64,000 bases of DNA from Lobosporangium transversale (GCF_002105155.1 NW_019028989.1:434001-498000); one strand, 5' to 3'. Counted from the first letter of the stretch, positions 36,582-50,742 are shown. The notes: generated from the sequence alone by a model not told the origin. Numbers and translations are program-made.

Positions 36582-37792
36582 TGTTGTATTGTGGATGAAT
36601 GTGTGGATGAATGTGTGAATGGATGTGGTTGAGTGTGGATGGGTTGTTAAGGTGTGAGAGGAGAGGAGAGAAAGAGAAAGAGAAAGAGAAAGAGAAAGAG
36701 AAAGAGAAGGAGAGTGTAAGAAATGAAAGAAATGAAAAGAAATGAAAGAAAGAAAGAAAGAAAGAAAGAAAGAAAAAAGAGAGTTGATGATTGCTAATTG
36801 TCTGGATTGGGTGCCCTTTTATCCTTTTATTGTTTGGTGGATGTAATGAGCGTGGTGTTTGATTGATTGAAAAAGGGCAAAGAAAAAGAGTTTTTAGAAA
36901 TGAAGTTGGATTGAGAGCAGGTCTTTTTTATTTTATTTTATTTTATTTTATTCTCGGGTAGTGTCCCTTTTGGACTTTTTTTTTCAGATTCAAAAGGGTC
37001 ATTGCAATCGATCTCAAAGGAAAAGAGAGGAAAAGGACAAAGATGACCCAATGCTTTAATAATAACAATAGTAAAAAATAAAAAATAAAAACAAAAAATT
37101 ATTTTTCAGTTCTATTCATAGCGTTGTGTGTCTGACCGTCTTTGACCATACCCAGTTACTATTGCTCTAGACAACTATAATAAATTAAACGATCACTCCA
37201 TCACCTGTAGATGTATAATAACTAACATATTATAACTAATAATTATGGCTATGGCTATGGCTATGGCTATGATTATGACTATGACTATGACTATGACTAT
37301 GACTATGACTATGACTATGACTATGACTATGACTATGACTATGACTATGACTATGACTATGATGATGACTATAGTTTTGGCTATGGCTATGGCTATGGCT
37401 ATGACGATGACGATGATTATTATGACTGACTGACAATCTCAAAGAGTACCAGGATGGACCGTGATCAGACCAAGACAAAACTTTTCTTCCTCCTCCCTCT
37501 TTCCTCTTGACACATGTCATGTATGCCCTCCTTCTTAGACTTGGACATCTGTTTAAGCTAGGATTGCACATTAGCTTTTTTTTTAAAACCCCCTTTCTCT
37601 TTCCCCCCACACACACCTCCGTCAATCTTACCCTTGCAGATGCTTTACAACCATAGAACCCATTCATGTTCATTCCCACATGTTCTGAGCGACAATCATA
37701 CAATCATCATTCTAAGGAATGGTCATGGAGAGCTTACTATCACTCGAATGGAAATTGCAAAAAGAAAATTACAGTACATGACCTGAATCTGT

Positions 37793-37827
<35 letters not shown>

Positions 37828-37867
37828 CCCTTTCCTCCTCCTTCCTCTTGTCCTTCTCCTTCCTCCT

Positions 37868-37900
<33 letters not shown>

Positions 37901-38373
37901 CGCAAGTCCGATCAAGCTCATTGTCCCCTGGAACGGGTAACCAGCTTGATCTGTCATGTATATGTAATGCAAACACAGATGTAAATGCCCGCTCCTCTAC
38001 AATGTACAATGTATAAATAAACTTATAAATATTACTGTAAATACTACGTTTTACTTTTTTTACATAAAAAGTAGACCAAGATATGTTGCAAAGTAATCAT
38101 GTGTCGGTAGGGCAAAATAGACATCCTACCGAGGGTTGCTCATTCAATCCCCATGATGGCAAGAGAGCAGATCAACCCATGGAGCCAAACATCGCACAAG
38201 TGGTCCAAAATAAAATTCAAGTTTTACAACTCGTTATTTTAATTAATTGTTATTTTATAAAGTCGCTATTTTATTTTATTAAGTCGTTATTTTTGGCATT
38301 TTGCGCTATGCACAAACCCTTGAGGGGCTGAGCGAAACAAACATTTTTATGATTTTATTGCAAGCAATTGCTC

Positions 38374-38409
<36 letters not shown>

Positions 38410-38554
38410 GCAGCCCATTTTACATGTTCACTGCAGAGTATATTTAGCGCATGTACAATATAATGTAAGCCGCTATGGTCATTAACCTTTTTTTTAATTC
38501 TTTTCATTCATTTAGCCATGCGATGGGCTTACCCCTATCTCTCTCTCTCTCTCT

Positions 38555-38585
<31 letters not shown>

Positions 38586-38763
38586 CAACACTGGATCGCA
38601 TCTTTTGTTTTCATGATCTTTCCTCGCCCTGAGATAGATTATACATTAACCCTTTCGGATCCTGATATCTCATCTGATTCTTTGACTTTAACAAGTGCTA
38701 TATTATCACACACATATATATGTATATCTCATCTTTTTATATATTTCTTTCTTTCTTCTTCTT
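36582..38763. other. Intergenic region rich in simple repeats
   Basis: About 2.2 kb with no recognised gene. It contains GGATGAATGTGT repeats (36590-36630), GAGAAA repeats (36670-36705), AAAG repeats (36745-36776), TTTTA repeats (36927-36953), the TATGAC/TATGGC array (37243-37405), two T-runs of about 30 (37797-37827, 37871-37900) and an A-run near 38376. Long His-Ser, Met-Thr and Lys frames here are products of the repeats. Confidence 0.5.
37243..37405. repeat. Hexanucleotide array (TATGGC)n-(TATGAC)n-(TATGGC)n
   Basis: Symmetrical array of about 27 units of 6 bp: a few TATGGC, then about 18 TATGAC, then a TATGAT interruption and TATGGC again. It reads as Met-Thr/Met-Ala on one strand and Ser-His on the other, but no gene structure supports translation. 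Confidence 0.9.
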
Positions 38764-39340
38764 CTATTCTCCTGAAGGACCTGGATTCTCGTCGTTTATA
38801 GTTGAATTGGGTGATGCCCTGATAGAATCATTTGGTTTCTGTACTGACTCTGTTGAGCCTATAGATGTTTGTGCCTTGTCATGAGTTGCATCCTCACCCT
38901 CCAGAGGTTCGGCCTCGAAATTACTGTATGGATTAGGCTGAGACTGAGCTTGAAGCAGCGACATGATGTTGGCTCTCAATTTCTCCGCACGCTCTATGTG
39001 AAAATTCAGTGGAATCCAATGATTAAAGAAAGGTGTAAAAAAAAAAAAAAAAAAAAAAGGTTGTGGGTTAATATAAATATATATAAAATTCTATACATGT
39101 GTATACATAAATGTATTTCTGATGGTCCACTTGAACACCTATTTTGAGAGATGCTTTATGCTTGTTTGCTCCTTCCTCTTCTCTTCTTATTTATGTATAT
39201 ATTTGAAGTTTTTTTTTTTTAAAAAAAGACATACGATCGACAGCATCCAGCGCCAGGTTCGCAGAATCAATATCTTTGAGAATACTCGAAATATCACTTG
39301 GGTCAAAGTCAAGGTCGTCTCCAAACTCGGAATTAGTCAT
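38764..39340 (-). CDS. Small acidic coiled-coil protein of unknown function
   Basis: Exons 39235-39340 and 38764-38993 join in phase to 111 residues. The N-terminus is acidic (MTNSEFGDDLDFDPSD), followed by a predicted amphipathic helix (ISSILKDIDSANLALDAV, then EKLRANIMSLLQ) and a polar, disordered end (ENPGPSGE). I do not recognise the family. The clean donor/acceptor pair (intron of 241 bp), the protein-like composition and the position 313 bp from the divergent PRP38-family gene argue for a real gene, probably sharing a bidirectional promoter. The intron has an A-run near 39038 and a T/A block near 39211. Confidence 0.7.
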
Positions 39341-39402
39341 CCTGATGTGTATTGAGGTAAAAAAGAGAATGAGTCTAAAAACGTGGCCTTGTCAGGGGGC
39401 CC

Positions 39403-39434
<32 letters not shown>

Positions 39435-39653
39435 AGTGGATCACGGGATCACCGTCATCGTAAAAAAAAAAAAAAAAAAAAAAGAGCAATGCCCAACTTA
39501 AAAGGAGAATGTTCTGATCGCATCCATTGCTTCAATTCCTTCTATCTGTTCTACCTAGTAACATTTATACCACTAACGACTTGACAAGACCAGACCAGAC
39601 GAGACAAGACAAGACAAGACAGGGCACATTTCAAAAGTAGAAAGCAAGCAACA
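39341..39653. promoter_or_regulatory. Probable bidirectional promoter with T/A runs and a CAAGA repeat
   Basis: 313 bp between the starts of two divergent genes. It contains a T-run directly followed by A (39404-39436), an A-run (39462-39483) and a GACAA/GACCA pentamer repeat (39582-39621) lying 30-70 bp before the PRP38-family ATG. Assignment rests on gene orientation. Confidence 0.4.
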
Positions 39654-39782
39654 ATGAGCAGCAATGTACTCGCAACACACGGGAATCAGAGGACAATGAA
39701 CCTCAATTCCATCATCTTTCAAAACATTATTGATTCCCCATATCTGAAGACACTGCAGTACGTCTATATATCCAAAGATACT

Positions 39783-39830
<48 letters not shown>

Positions 39831-41848
39831 AAAGTCAATCAACTAGTCCTTACTGACATTATCGTTTTTCTGTATTATTTCGAATATTTCGCGGATCAAT
39901 AGGAACCTTTCAAACTTCCAGGAAATTGTCAATGAGGCCCAGCGAAACGGTAAGTTTGGATTGATATACTTTGTAGCTTGTGATAAGAACCGTCAATTGC
40001 TGCACAATACTCTATTTCTCTCTTTCTCTCTCTCTCTCTCTTTCTTTCTTTTTTGTTTTGTTTTTGCTTTTTGTTTTATTTTATTTTATTTTATTTTATT
40101 TTATCTTTTTTGTTTTCAGTTGGCTTTCCTCCTCTGCCTTTAGGCTTTTGTTGATGCGTGATAGGATACATGGCGCACATGGATAGTGTTTCGAGCATGC
40201 TTTTATCGACGCTAAACAATATCTTTGGATTGTTCAGTTTAAGGGTAGTTCTTTAGTATTGAGTATGATTCATGATATAACAAATACTAACTGCCTATGT
40301 TCCATGTTCTCAATCTTACTCATAGTGAAGTCCATGGGTAAGCCTTTGGTGTAGAAAAAGCAAAAGCGAGAGGGGAAAAAAATAATAATAATACAAAATA
40401 GCCGGATGATATGAACGATAGAAGCCATGGAGTAATATCCATAGTGGACTACGAATTTCTTTAATGGAGCATGCCGTCTGCCCCATGACTTCTGTCCCGC
40501 AGACAGAGCGTTCGTGATACTTGCGATATACTCAGTAATGTTCACGAAGTCAATGCTACGCTATTTTTTTTTTTTTTTTTTTTTTTTTTTCTCTTTTCCA
40601 ATTTTGCTCTGTATTAATTACGAGCAGATCAAACCTTATAATCCAATCATCGATCTATTTATTTTCCTTATTTTTATTAACCTATTTCTTCTTTTTTTCT
40701 TTCTTCTACTCTGATGGGCGCTCTCTCTTTCTTTACTTTTTTTTTTTTTTTTTTTTTTTCTTCTATTATACTCGCTTTGCGACTGATTTGATAGAGCCTT
40801 TTCTGAAAGGCAGTACACCCTCAACAGCATGGGTAATCATGTACAAGTTTTGGACCTTACCATTGACAGTCCGACAACTGGAAAACTTGATTGATCATCC
40901 TCACTCAGTGTAAGGAACCTCCTGCATGTCTTTTATCTCTTATATATCTGGAAAGTTTATGTATTTACTAAAAAGTTAATTGGTCTCCTTAATTCTAATG
41001 TCTTTTTTTATTTTTATTTTTGTTTTTTTATTTTTTAAAAGATATCTGCGTGGAATTGCATTTCTCTATTTGAGATTTGTTTGCAAGCCAGATCAATTGT
41101 GGGATTGGCTTGGGCCTTACCTGGAAGATGATCAAGAGATTACGCTTCAGGGCGGTGTCAAGCCTATTCACTCGTAAGTTTATTATTACTACTATTATTG
41201 TTTTTAATTTTCAATATTGTCTGTTTAGGAGGTCGAATGGCATATACTAAAATTGCCCACTTCATATCAACTTCGGCCATGTTTGTTTATATAGCACGAT
41301 CGGCAAGATGTGTTATATGTTACTGCATGATCAAAAATTTTTGGGACAGATACTGCCGAGAATCCCATCCTTGGTGATGCGTGAGCTGGAAAAGGAGTTG
41401 GAGCCCTATGCTGATGCTGGACGTGCCAAAACGGGCCAGCGTGACCACTTTAAGTATGTCCTTCAATTATGTTGTTGAGTTTGAATACAGTATGAAATAT
41501 CCTAGGATTAGAAACGAAATATTTGCACTTGAATACTCAAATGTTTTTTTTTTTTTTTTTTTTTTTTTCCCTGTTGTTAGGAGAGACAAGTCCGATCGAG
41601 ATCGTGGCTCCGGCAGAGGAGGTAGAGATCGTGATAGAGATGACCATAGCCGTCACTCTTCTAGGTATGATCGTGGTCGTTCTCGATCAAGAGACCGTGG
41701 AGGCCGTCGCCGGCATGATGATGATGATCACCGGTCTTCGCGTCGCCGTAGCCACAGCAGGAGCCGTAGCCGTGATCGTTACCGCCGGGACGATCGTCGG
41801 GATGATTACCGTCATCGCAGCCACAGTCGTAGTCCTTCGAGGCGTTAA
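39654..41848 (+). CDS. PRP38-family pre-mRNA splicing factor (PRPF38B-like) with an RS tail
   Basis: Exons 39654-39757, 39903-39949, 40795-40909, 41042-41173, 41295-41453 and 41581-41848 join in phase to 274 residues. PRP38 proteins are spliceosome components needed for activation of the catalytic complex, acting in the nucleus. The core begins HGNQRTMNLNSIIFQNII and runs through GSTPSTAWVIMYKFWTL, YLRGIAFLYLRFVCKPDQLW and IGKMCYMLLHDQKFLGQILP. The last 85 residues are an Arg-Ser/Arg-Asp tail typical of splicing regulators. The LHGN-type start and the RS tail favour the PRPF38B branch. Intron 2 is 845 bp while the others are about 120-145 bp; it ends with two T-runs and pyrimidine repeats. 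Confidence 0.93.
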
Positions 41849-42263
41849 TCAACAGGACAAGAAAACCTTGGCTTATTTGTAGTAGAAATGGTTCTTTTTA
41901 ATGATTTTGTCTTGTTTTTAGACGAGCAGTTTTATTGGTCGTGTTAGTCCTAATAAGCGTATATATGTTTTTTATTTGTGTTTTTGTGACTGCGCGTGGT
42001 TCATTAAACGACGCGTCGAAAGATTGTTTTTGTTTGATCTGAGCAAATAGACCATAAACAGTCGCGTTTTTTCTGTACCTGTGTTTTTCTACAACCCTTT
42101 TTTCGCTGTTGTTTTGACTGTTGCATATTCCTCTCTTCTTTTTCCTCGACAAGCCCATTCTTTTTATCTTTATTTTTATTCTATTTTTTCTTCTTGTAAA
42201 AAGTCCGTAGTTCGGATACAAGACCGGAGGAGAAGGGCTTTTAAATAATAGACAAATAAAAAG
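41849..42263 (+). other. Spacer between the PRP38-family and POLE genes
   Basis: 415 bp between two genes on the same strand; holds the terminator of one and the promoter of the other. T-rich, no homopolymer over 10 and no coding sequence seen. Confidence 0.5.
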
Positions 42264-42968
42264 ATGGGATTTAAAAGAACCACACAAAAGACAACGTTCG
42301 GACTCTTACCGTCCAACCGTGGAGGTGCAGGCCGAGGTAGGGGAGGTCAAAGTCGAGGGGGAGCAAGAAGAGTCTACAGAGCCCCATCAGCACAGTCAAC
42401 ACAGGCACAGGCGCAGGCGTTTGTGCCAACAGGCGATGAGGGTACATTGATGGAGCAGCGGTTCGATGATGTAGCATTGCAGGATGAGATTGATGAAAAA
42501 CTTGGATTTTTGAAATTCCAAGAAGGACCTGAAAAACTTGGATGGCTCATTAATCAACATGCAGTAAGAAGAATTGACCTTTTCTTTTCTTTTGAATTCC
42601 ACCATTAAAAAAAAAAAAGAAAAAGGTAGACCAATGCTGTTTTTTATTGGTGATAACTGATAGTTCTAACTAAGCTATTACCTTTTATTTATTTATTTTT
42701 TTTTTATTGAAACGGTAGACTATTGTAAAAGATGATGACTGGCCAACAGGAAGAGCAGCTATTGACTATTACTTTATTCAAGATGACGGAGAGATGTTTA
42801 AAGTCACTGTCAAGTACAGTCCATACTTTTACATTGCTTCAAAGGTAACAACAAAAAGATCCATCTCTATTTCCGAAAGCATATATACGTTTGGTGATCA
42901 ACTATGATAACAGCAACAAGGATGTTGATCTCTCTCTCTCTTTCTTCCTTTCTTTCTTTTCTTTCTTT

Positions 42969-43001
<33 letters not shown>

Positions 43002-43154
43002 TCTTTATTGCTATTTAATGTCTAACTGTCATCAATGTCAAGGTCGGAATGGAATCAGAAGTCGAGGAATACATTAGAAGGAAATTTGAAAGCGTCGTGG
43101 AAAAAATGGTTCGAGTTCAAAAGGAAGATTTGGACATGGTATGTTACAGCCCCC

Positions 43155-43188
<34 letters not shown>

Positions 43189-44456
43189 GGATGTGTTTCA
43201 TTTTGCAGGAATTATAGGGTCTTGATGTCTAACCCGATCGATTCTACACACACAAACACAAACTTCCTCCCCCCCCCCACCTCCATATCCTATTATGACT
43301 TATTAGCCAAATCATCTTTGCGGGAACACTCGTACATTCATCAAACTTGTATTCAGGAATGTTCGTGATCTGTTGTCAGTGCGCAAGGTTTTGCTCCCGG
43401 CTGCCAAAGAAAATCAGTCAAAGATGTCAGTGCTGGATACATATGCTGAGGTCGTGAGCGCGACGATGGATATGGGACTGGATATGGATGAACCTATAAC
43501 GGCTTCGAAAGCAGGAGGAGGCGATGGATTGGAACATATTGTTGATATTCGAGAGTATGATGTTCCATATACCATTCGAGTGGCCATTGACAAAGGTATG
43601 CTTTTAAAAAAGAAAAAAGAAAAAAAAAAAAAAAAAATAGGTTGAAGATCAACTTGATTTAACACTACCCTATCCTTGTTGCAAAAAATAAAAAAAATAA
43701 AAAAAAACAACTATCTAAATCTTTTTTTTTTTTTTTTTTTAGATATCCGTATTGGTCTTTGGTACAACGTACGAGTTACACCCACAGATGTAGAGATCAA
43801 ACGACAATTGGACAGAGTGGCACGTGCGGAACCTGTTGTAATGGCGTTCGATATCGAGACTACAAAACTACCGCTCAAATTCCCCGACGCTACTATTGAC
43901 TCTGTGATGATGATTTCGTATATGATTGATGGTCAGGTATGGAGGAGTATATTGCCAAATCATGTTTCTTTCTTTCGATAAAGGGAAAAAAAAGTTACAA
44001 GTCAACTAAATATCAATTGTTTTTTTTTTTTTTTTTTTTTTTTTTTCTTAAAAAAAAAAAAGGGTTTCTTGATCACCAACCGTGAGATTGTTTCCAAGGA
44101 CATTGATGATTTTGAATATACCCCCAAGCCAGAATATGAAGGCTTGTTTACAATCTTCAATGAACCCAATGAGGTACTCAATATGTTTAATCTGCACAAC
44201 GGATAGGGGCGACATGCACAGGGAATTGACGAAACGAATGACCTCTGACTATAAGATTCTATTACCTTAATTATATATATTCAAATTAACAGGAGGAATG
44301 TCTACGTCGATTTTTCCATCATTTACAAGAAGCAAAGCCTACGGTGGTCGTCACCTATAACGGAGACTTTTTCGATTGGCCATTCGTAGAAGCAAGAGCA
44401 AAAGTTCATGGAATTGATATGTTCCATGTAAGTCAGGTCACTTTTCGGGTTTAAGG

Positions 44457-44492
<36 letters not shown>

Positions 44493-44937
44493 GATATCTG
44501 AGAGCTCAATTGCTTTGAGAATGCTCGATTAACACATATACATGATCGATTCGACCATAACCATAACAGGAAGTTGGCTTCAAAAAAGACTCGGAGGATG
44601 AATACAAATCCAATACTGCCGTACACATGGACGCACTTCGTTGGGTGAAGCGTGATTCATATTTGCCGATGGGAAGTCAAGGTCTTAAGGCTGTCACGAA
44701 GGCAAAGCTTGGATATAATCCTATGGAGCTCGATCCGGAAGATATGACACGGTTTGCGAACGAACGACCTCAGACACTCGCACAGTATTCAGTCTCCGAT
44801 GCTGTCGCCACATATTATCTTTATATGAAATATGTTCATCCTTTTATTTTCTCGCTTTGCAACATCATTCCTATGAATCCAGATGAGGTTCTTAGAAAGG
44901 GTTCTGGAACTCTTTGTGAAACACTGTTGATGGTGAG

Positions 44938-44994
<57 letters not shown>

Positions 44995-47900
44995 AAAATC
45001 TAGTCGTAGGATGATGAATGATGATTTTTTTTTTTTTTAACCTTTTGAAAATGGATATTCTGAATAGGTCGAAGCTTACCAAGGCAATATTATTATACCG
45101 AACAAACATGTGGATCCATTCATTAAAATGTATGATGGTCATTTGTTGGAGAGCGAGACATATGTCGGAGGGCACGTAGAGGCTTTAAAGGCAGGCGTTT
45201 ATAGGAGCGATATCCCAAATCAATTCAGTATTGTTCCAGAGACGGCCCAGCAACTGATTGACGATCTGGACGCAGCCCTAAAGTTCAGTATCGAAGTCGA
45301 AGGTCATCTCAAGATGGAAGATATCCTAAACTATGAAGAGGTATTCTATATATTCTTTACACAAATCGGTTTTTGCACGGATAGCTTTTTATCATATCAT
45401 CATCATCATCATCATCATTTTATTCTTATTCTTATTCTTATTTTAATCTGAAAGTGTGCTTTCTAATAATTTCTCTTCTTCTGTTTCCTTTCCCTTTATC
45501 CTACATATATTTATCTCCTATAGGTAAAGGCTGCCATTGCAGGACCTCTAATGGATCTGCGGGATCGTCCAAACCGGACAGAGAATCCGAGTATCTATCA
45601 TTTGGATGTCGCTGCTATGTATCCCAATATTATTCTCACTAATCGACTACAACCAGATTCGATCATCGAAGAATCTACATGTGCCTCATGCGACTTCAAC
45701 AGAGTTGGAAAGAACTGTGACCGACGGATGACATGGTCATGGCGCGGAGAATATTTTCCGGCCAAGAAAAGCGAATACAACATGATCAGGAATCAACTGG
45801 AATCAGAGCGGTTTCCTGGAATAAAACCCTGGGATGAACCACGCGCTTTTCACAGTTTACCAGGAGCAGAACAAGCGGCACTCATCACTAAACGTATCAC
45901 AGAGTACTCAAGAAAAGTTTATCGCAAGACACATGAGACCAAAGTGATGGAGCGAGAGGCTATCGTGTGTCAGAGAGAGAATCCATTCTATGTCGACACT
46001 GTCAAGGCGTTCCGTGATCGTCGCTATGAATACAAGGGCTTGCACAAAACCTGGAAAGGGAACGTAGATAAGGCTCAAGCCTCTGGAGATCTTGTCGAGA
46101 TTGAGAATGCGAAAAAGATGGTCGTCCTGTACGACTCGCTTCAACTGGCTCACAAGTGTATTCTCAACTCCTTTTATGGATATGTCATGCGTAAGGGAGC
46201 ACGATGGTACTCGATGGAGATGGCCGGTATTGTCTGTTTGACTGGCGCAAGGATCATTCAACTGGCACGCAAACTCGTGGAGCAGATGGGTCAGCCCCTG
46301 GAATTGGATACGGATGGTATCTGGTGTATCTTCCCACAGACCTTTCCCGAGAACTTTACCTTCAAACTTAAAAATGGAAAGAAATTTCCTATTTCTTATC
46401 CATGTACCATGCTGAATCATCTAGTTCATGACAAGTTCACGAACCATCAGTACCAGATCCTAAAAAACCCTGATGAGCACGAGTACGAGACAATTGAGGA
46501 GAACAGCATCTTCTTTGAAGTTGATGGACCCTACCATGCCATGATTCTACCATCTTCCAAGGAGGAGGACAAGCTTTTAAAGAAGCGTTATGCTGTATTC
46601 AACCATGATGGCTCCATTGCCGAACTTAAGGGATTTGAGGTGAAGCGTCGTGGTGAGCTCAAAATGATCAAGGATTTCCAGTCGCAACTCTTCAGGGTCT
46701 TTTTGGAGGGCTCCAATCTTGAGGAATGTTATGCAGCTGTAGCCAGAGTCGCCAATCAGTGGCTGGACGTACTTTATAGTAAAGCTGTTGATCTGGAAGA
46801 GAATGAACTTTTCGACCTCATTTCAGAGAACAGAAATATGTCAAAGTCACTGGAAGACTATGGTGCTCAGAAATCAACCGCCATCAGTACTGCAAGGCGT
46901 CTCGGCGAGTTCTTGGGAGATCAGATGGTCAAGGATAAGGGATTGAACTGTAAATTCATCATTGCAGCCCAGCCAGCGGGTAGTCCCGTCACCGAGAGAG
47001 CCATTCCAGTCGCCATTTTTTCTGCGGAACCGGCGGTCATGAAGTTCTACCTACGAAAATGGCTTCGCGATAATAGTTTACAGGACTTTGATATTCGATC
47101 CATTCTTGATTGGCAATATTACCTGGAGCGATTCGGAGGCGTTATCCAGAAGCTGATCACCATTCCTGCAGCAATGCAAAAGATCCCGAATCCAGTCCCT
47201 CGAGTTCGACATCCTGACTGGCTCTTCAAGCGTGTCATGGCGTTGGACGACAAGTTTAAGCAGCATCGCATCACAGATGCCTTCAAGCCTGCGGAGAAAA
47301 GACCGTTTGCAGGCGATAATGTCACAGATATGGAGGACCTAATATCATCTGGTCGTCTATCTGGAGCACCTACAACGCCAGTGGTTCACAAAATGAATGG
47401 AAAAGCTGGAAAGGGTAAAGAGAAAAAGACACAACAACAATTACAACATCAAAATACGGAAAAGACGATCGAAGAAAAAATACTCGAGCTCGAATTACCC
47501 AAGGAGATGCCCGACATGATGACAGATTACCATGGATTTTTGGCATACCAAAAGATTAAATGGAAGCGGCAGAGGCTTGAAAGAGCTCAACGCAAGGCCC
47601 TTGGTCAATCTCGGGCAAAGGGCGATGGCTTCCTTTCAGGATTCATTAATCAACAGTCGACCAACATTTTAACAAAGATGTGGCAAATTATTCAGATTGT
47701 CGAAACCGATATCCCAGGCGAGTTCAGGCTCTGGGTATTGATCGATAAAAATCTACACTCTATCAGACTTTCTATTCCTCGTATCTTTTATGTCAACAGC
47801 CGAGTAGAGGACAGCAATAGTGAAGCGAGAATGTTCCCGAAGCAGAAGCTGGTCCGGACATTACCAAGAGCTCACCCTTGTTTACATTTGTATCAGTTTA

Positions 47901-50497
47901 CAATGCCAGAAAGTTTGTATCAACGAGAATCCAAGAATTTGTCAAGTTTCTTTAGTCATCCGGATGTGGAAGGCGTGTACGAGACTCAGCTTCCGCTCCT
48001 CTACCGTGCCATTATCAATTTAAGCTGTGTTTGTTCGGTTGGCGGCCGATCAGTGCGAGCGCTAGACGAAGGGTTTGAGTTGGCAGATCTCAAGCCAGAA
48101 AATATGGACAAGATGCCATATCTACAGGACGATCAGGCGCTCAACTATCTGTATTTGTATCATGCAACAACGGACACACGACATTTGTTTGCGCTCTTTG
48201 CGTCTACTCACAGTAAGGTCTATGTCTTTGTGGTGGATGCACCAGGTCAGCGTGGACAAATGCCCAACATGGCGAGAACCTATGAAGCTGTCAAAGCGGA
48301 GATTGACCGTATGCCAGCTGAGACTCGGAGGACTAACAAAGTATGGCAGTACTTTCAAGAGCTTCAGTTTGATATCAATTATGTCACGAATGAAAAGGAG
48401 GCATTCCGAGAAGTGGCAAAGTGTTTGAGCAAGTACCAGGATGAACGTCGTGGAGCAACAGCCGTGATCTTGCATTCACCCAGGGCGAAACAAAAACTGA
48501 TTGATAATATGAGTATCCTCAGAGACTTCCCTCTGATTTCGATGCCGTGCTCCAAAAGTACAAAGCCTTTCCAGGCCCTGGCATGGCAGAGCAATGCAAC
48601 TAAGCGAATGCTGGCACAATTCTTGACAGTTGGAGGGTGGATGACAGAGCAGATTGCACTGGCGCGTTATGCAGATGTACCTGTATGTAACATTGAGCAG
48701 GATTCGCCAATCTTTGTGACGGATGTGTTACTGGCACGTCAGCTGGTGCGTCATGATATGCTACTGTGGTGGTCTCCTTCCAGTAAACCTGACCTTGGAG
48801 GGCGTGAGGATGACGAGAATGTGTCCGGTACAGAGGATTTGCAAGATCCAAACATTAATGTGCCAGGCCACTACGAGACTGTCTGCTTGGAGATGGATAT
48901 GCTGCATTTGGCAGTCAATACATTGTTGCAATCAAGTCAAATCAATGAACTCGAAGGTGGAACCGATACTACGCTCGACGCATCACATACCTTGGATGAT
49001 TATAGCGCAGGCAAGGTTTCGAATGTGATTTCATTTGGCACAGGAACTGCATCATCACAAGCATTTGCGATTATCAGGCACATGGTTCGAGGCTGGGCAG
49101 TCGATCTGGCAGAAACACGTAATATGTTTTCAGAGAGTATGGTGGGACATTTTCATCGATGGCTGACCAGCCCTAGTTCCAAGTTGTATGATCCTTGTAT
49201 GTATGCGCTTGTTCATGGTCTGATGAAGAAGGTGTTCTTCCAGGTTGTGGCGGAATTTAAGAGACTTGGATCAAGGGTGATCTTGGGCAACTTTAACAAG
49301 TTGATCATTGTGACGACCAAGGCCTCGGTTGGAAATGCATATGCATATTGCAGCTGGATTGTTCGGCATATTCAATCCAAACCGTTGTTTATGACCATTG
49401 ACTTGATTCCAGTCACATATTGGGAACAATTACTCTGGATGGATTCTGCCAACTTTGGAGGGATTGTTTGTCCTAATCCGCATGAAGTTCAAGAACAAGA
49501 CCAGCCTACGTTGTTGACACAAGTCAGTCGCGATATTGATATGCAATGGAATATCCAGCAATATCTGCCCATAGCTTTACATCCAGAGTTTATTGCAACC
49601 GTAGGAGAGTTTATAGATCAGGTGTACAAGTTCCGACATCAAAAGCAGCTTGCGAAGCCTAAGCTTACCAATGGAAATACGGAGAATGACGATGGAGATT
49701 ATGAGGAAAATACTACAGCAGTCCTCACTTCTGCAGCAGCGACCAAAGCTGACAAGAAGAATGTTGAAGTGGTAGCATTTAAAAAGAAGTTGGTCTCACA
49801 ACACTTAACGCGTCGACTCCTCAAGGTGTTCCCCGAGATTTTGATGAAGAAGAGAGAATCACTCAAGGATCCTCAATTGGCATTTACCTTTGCGTTCCCT
49901 CGTCAACCTGGATCCTATTTAGAGATGACGAATGCTCCCTTGGAGTTGATCAAATCTATGACAGCGGTTCTGGGAATCGATACATCGATTGAACGTGAGG
50001 TCCGGGTGTTACGTAAGAACTTGTTGGATTTGATCGAGATCCGCGAATTCTCACCCGAGTCCATTTTCCAGAATCCCTGTGAAAGCTTTGTGTTACGGGG
50101 CGTGATTTGTTCGTATTGTAGTTACTGTCAAGATTTGGACTTTTGTCGTGATCCTCGACTCTTACCACGGATTAAGAAGGATACAGGAGAGGTAGTGCTG
50201 AGTGCATGGAAGTGTCGAGAGTGTAAGGAAGAATATGATCGGGATGCGATTGAAGAATCGATGGTGGTGATTGTGGAACGGATGACGGCTCAATATCAAG
50301 CACAGGATCTGAAGTGTCTGAAATGTCGTCGAGTGAAGGTGGATTTCTTGAGCGAATGGTGTGAATGCTCAGGCGAGTTTGTGACAGCGATGAGCCGTGC
50401 AGAGTATTTGCGAAAGATGAAGGTGTTTGACAACATTGCAGAGTTTTATGGTCTTCCTTTGTTAAGGGAGGTCATCTCTTGGACACTTTCTAAATAA
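42264..50497 (+). CDS. POL2: DNA polymerase epsilon catalytic subunit
   Basis: Exons 42264-42563, 42719-42844, 43043-43138, 43307-43595, 43743-43936, 44063-44173, 44293-44427, 44570-44932, 45068-45340 and 45524-50497; all phases agree and give 2286 residues, the normal size. It is the leading-strand replicative polymerase. The exonuclease has [14 protein letters not shown] (D307, E309), NGDFFDWPF and [10 protein letters not shown]. The polymerase has [15 protein letters not shown] (D657), [14 protein letters not shown] and [10 protein letters not shown] (D891, D893). [13 protein letters not shown] is the cysteine cluster linked to an iron-sulphur site. After about residue 1200 comes the inactive second B-family fold, then the two C-terminal cysteine modules ([13 protein letters not shown] with [26 protein letters not shown]), which bind metal and partner subunits. 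The small exon at 43307, needed to complete [15 protein letters not shown], has a clear acceptor. Introns carry A/T runs of up to about 40. Confidence 0.98.
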
Positions 50498-50742
50498 CAT
50501 ATCATACATACATATCCCCACATATTCCATCTCCATCCCATCCCATCGACAAGATATACGACATGGCGACATAGTATATATTTTCTTACTTATCAGTTAA
50601 TTAATGTTATTTTTTATATTTTTATTTTCACGAATACTCTCGCTCATTCATATTCACCCATTCTGGTTCACTTACTCCATATCATTTAATAAATCGCAAT
50701 ATTTGTAAAATGCTTTCAACTGCCTGATACATCTGATATCCC

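Noticed and set aside
37243-37405. Could the 6-bp array be a CRISPR array?
   Set aside because: Units are 6 bp with no spacers; it is a simple microsatellite, and no cas-like genes are present.
37236-37703. 155-codon minus-strand frame with long Ser-His repeats
   Set aside because: A product of the TATGAC array; no introns, promoter or conserved part support a metal-binding His-rich protein.
40270-40545. 91-codon minus-strand frame in intron 2 of the PRP38-family gene
   Set aside because: Part of it looks protein-like, but there is no continuation, no clear start context and no family resemblance.
45908-46420. 170-codon minus-strand frame within POLE
   Set aside because: Shadow of the conserved polymerase domain.
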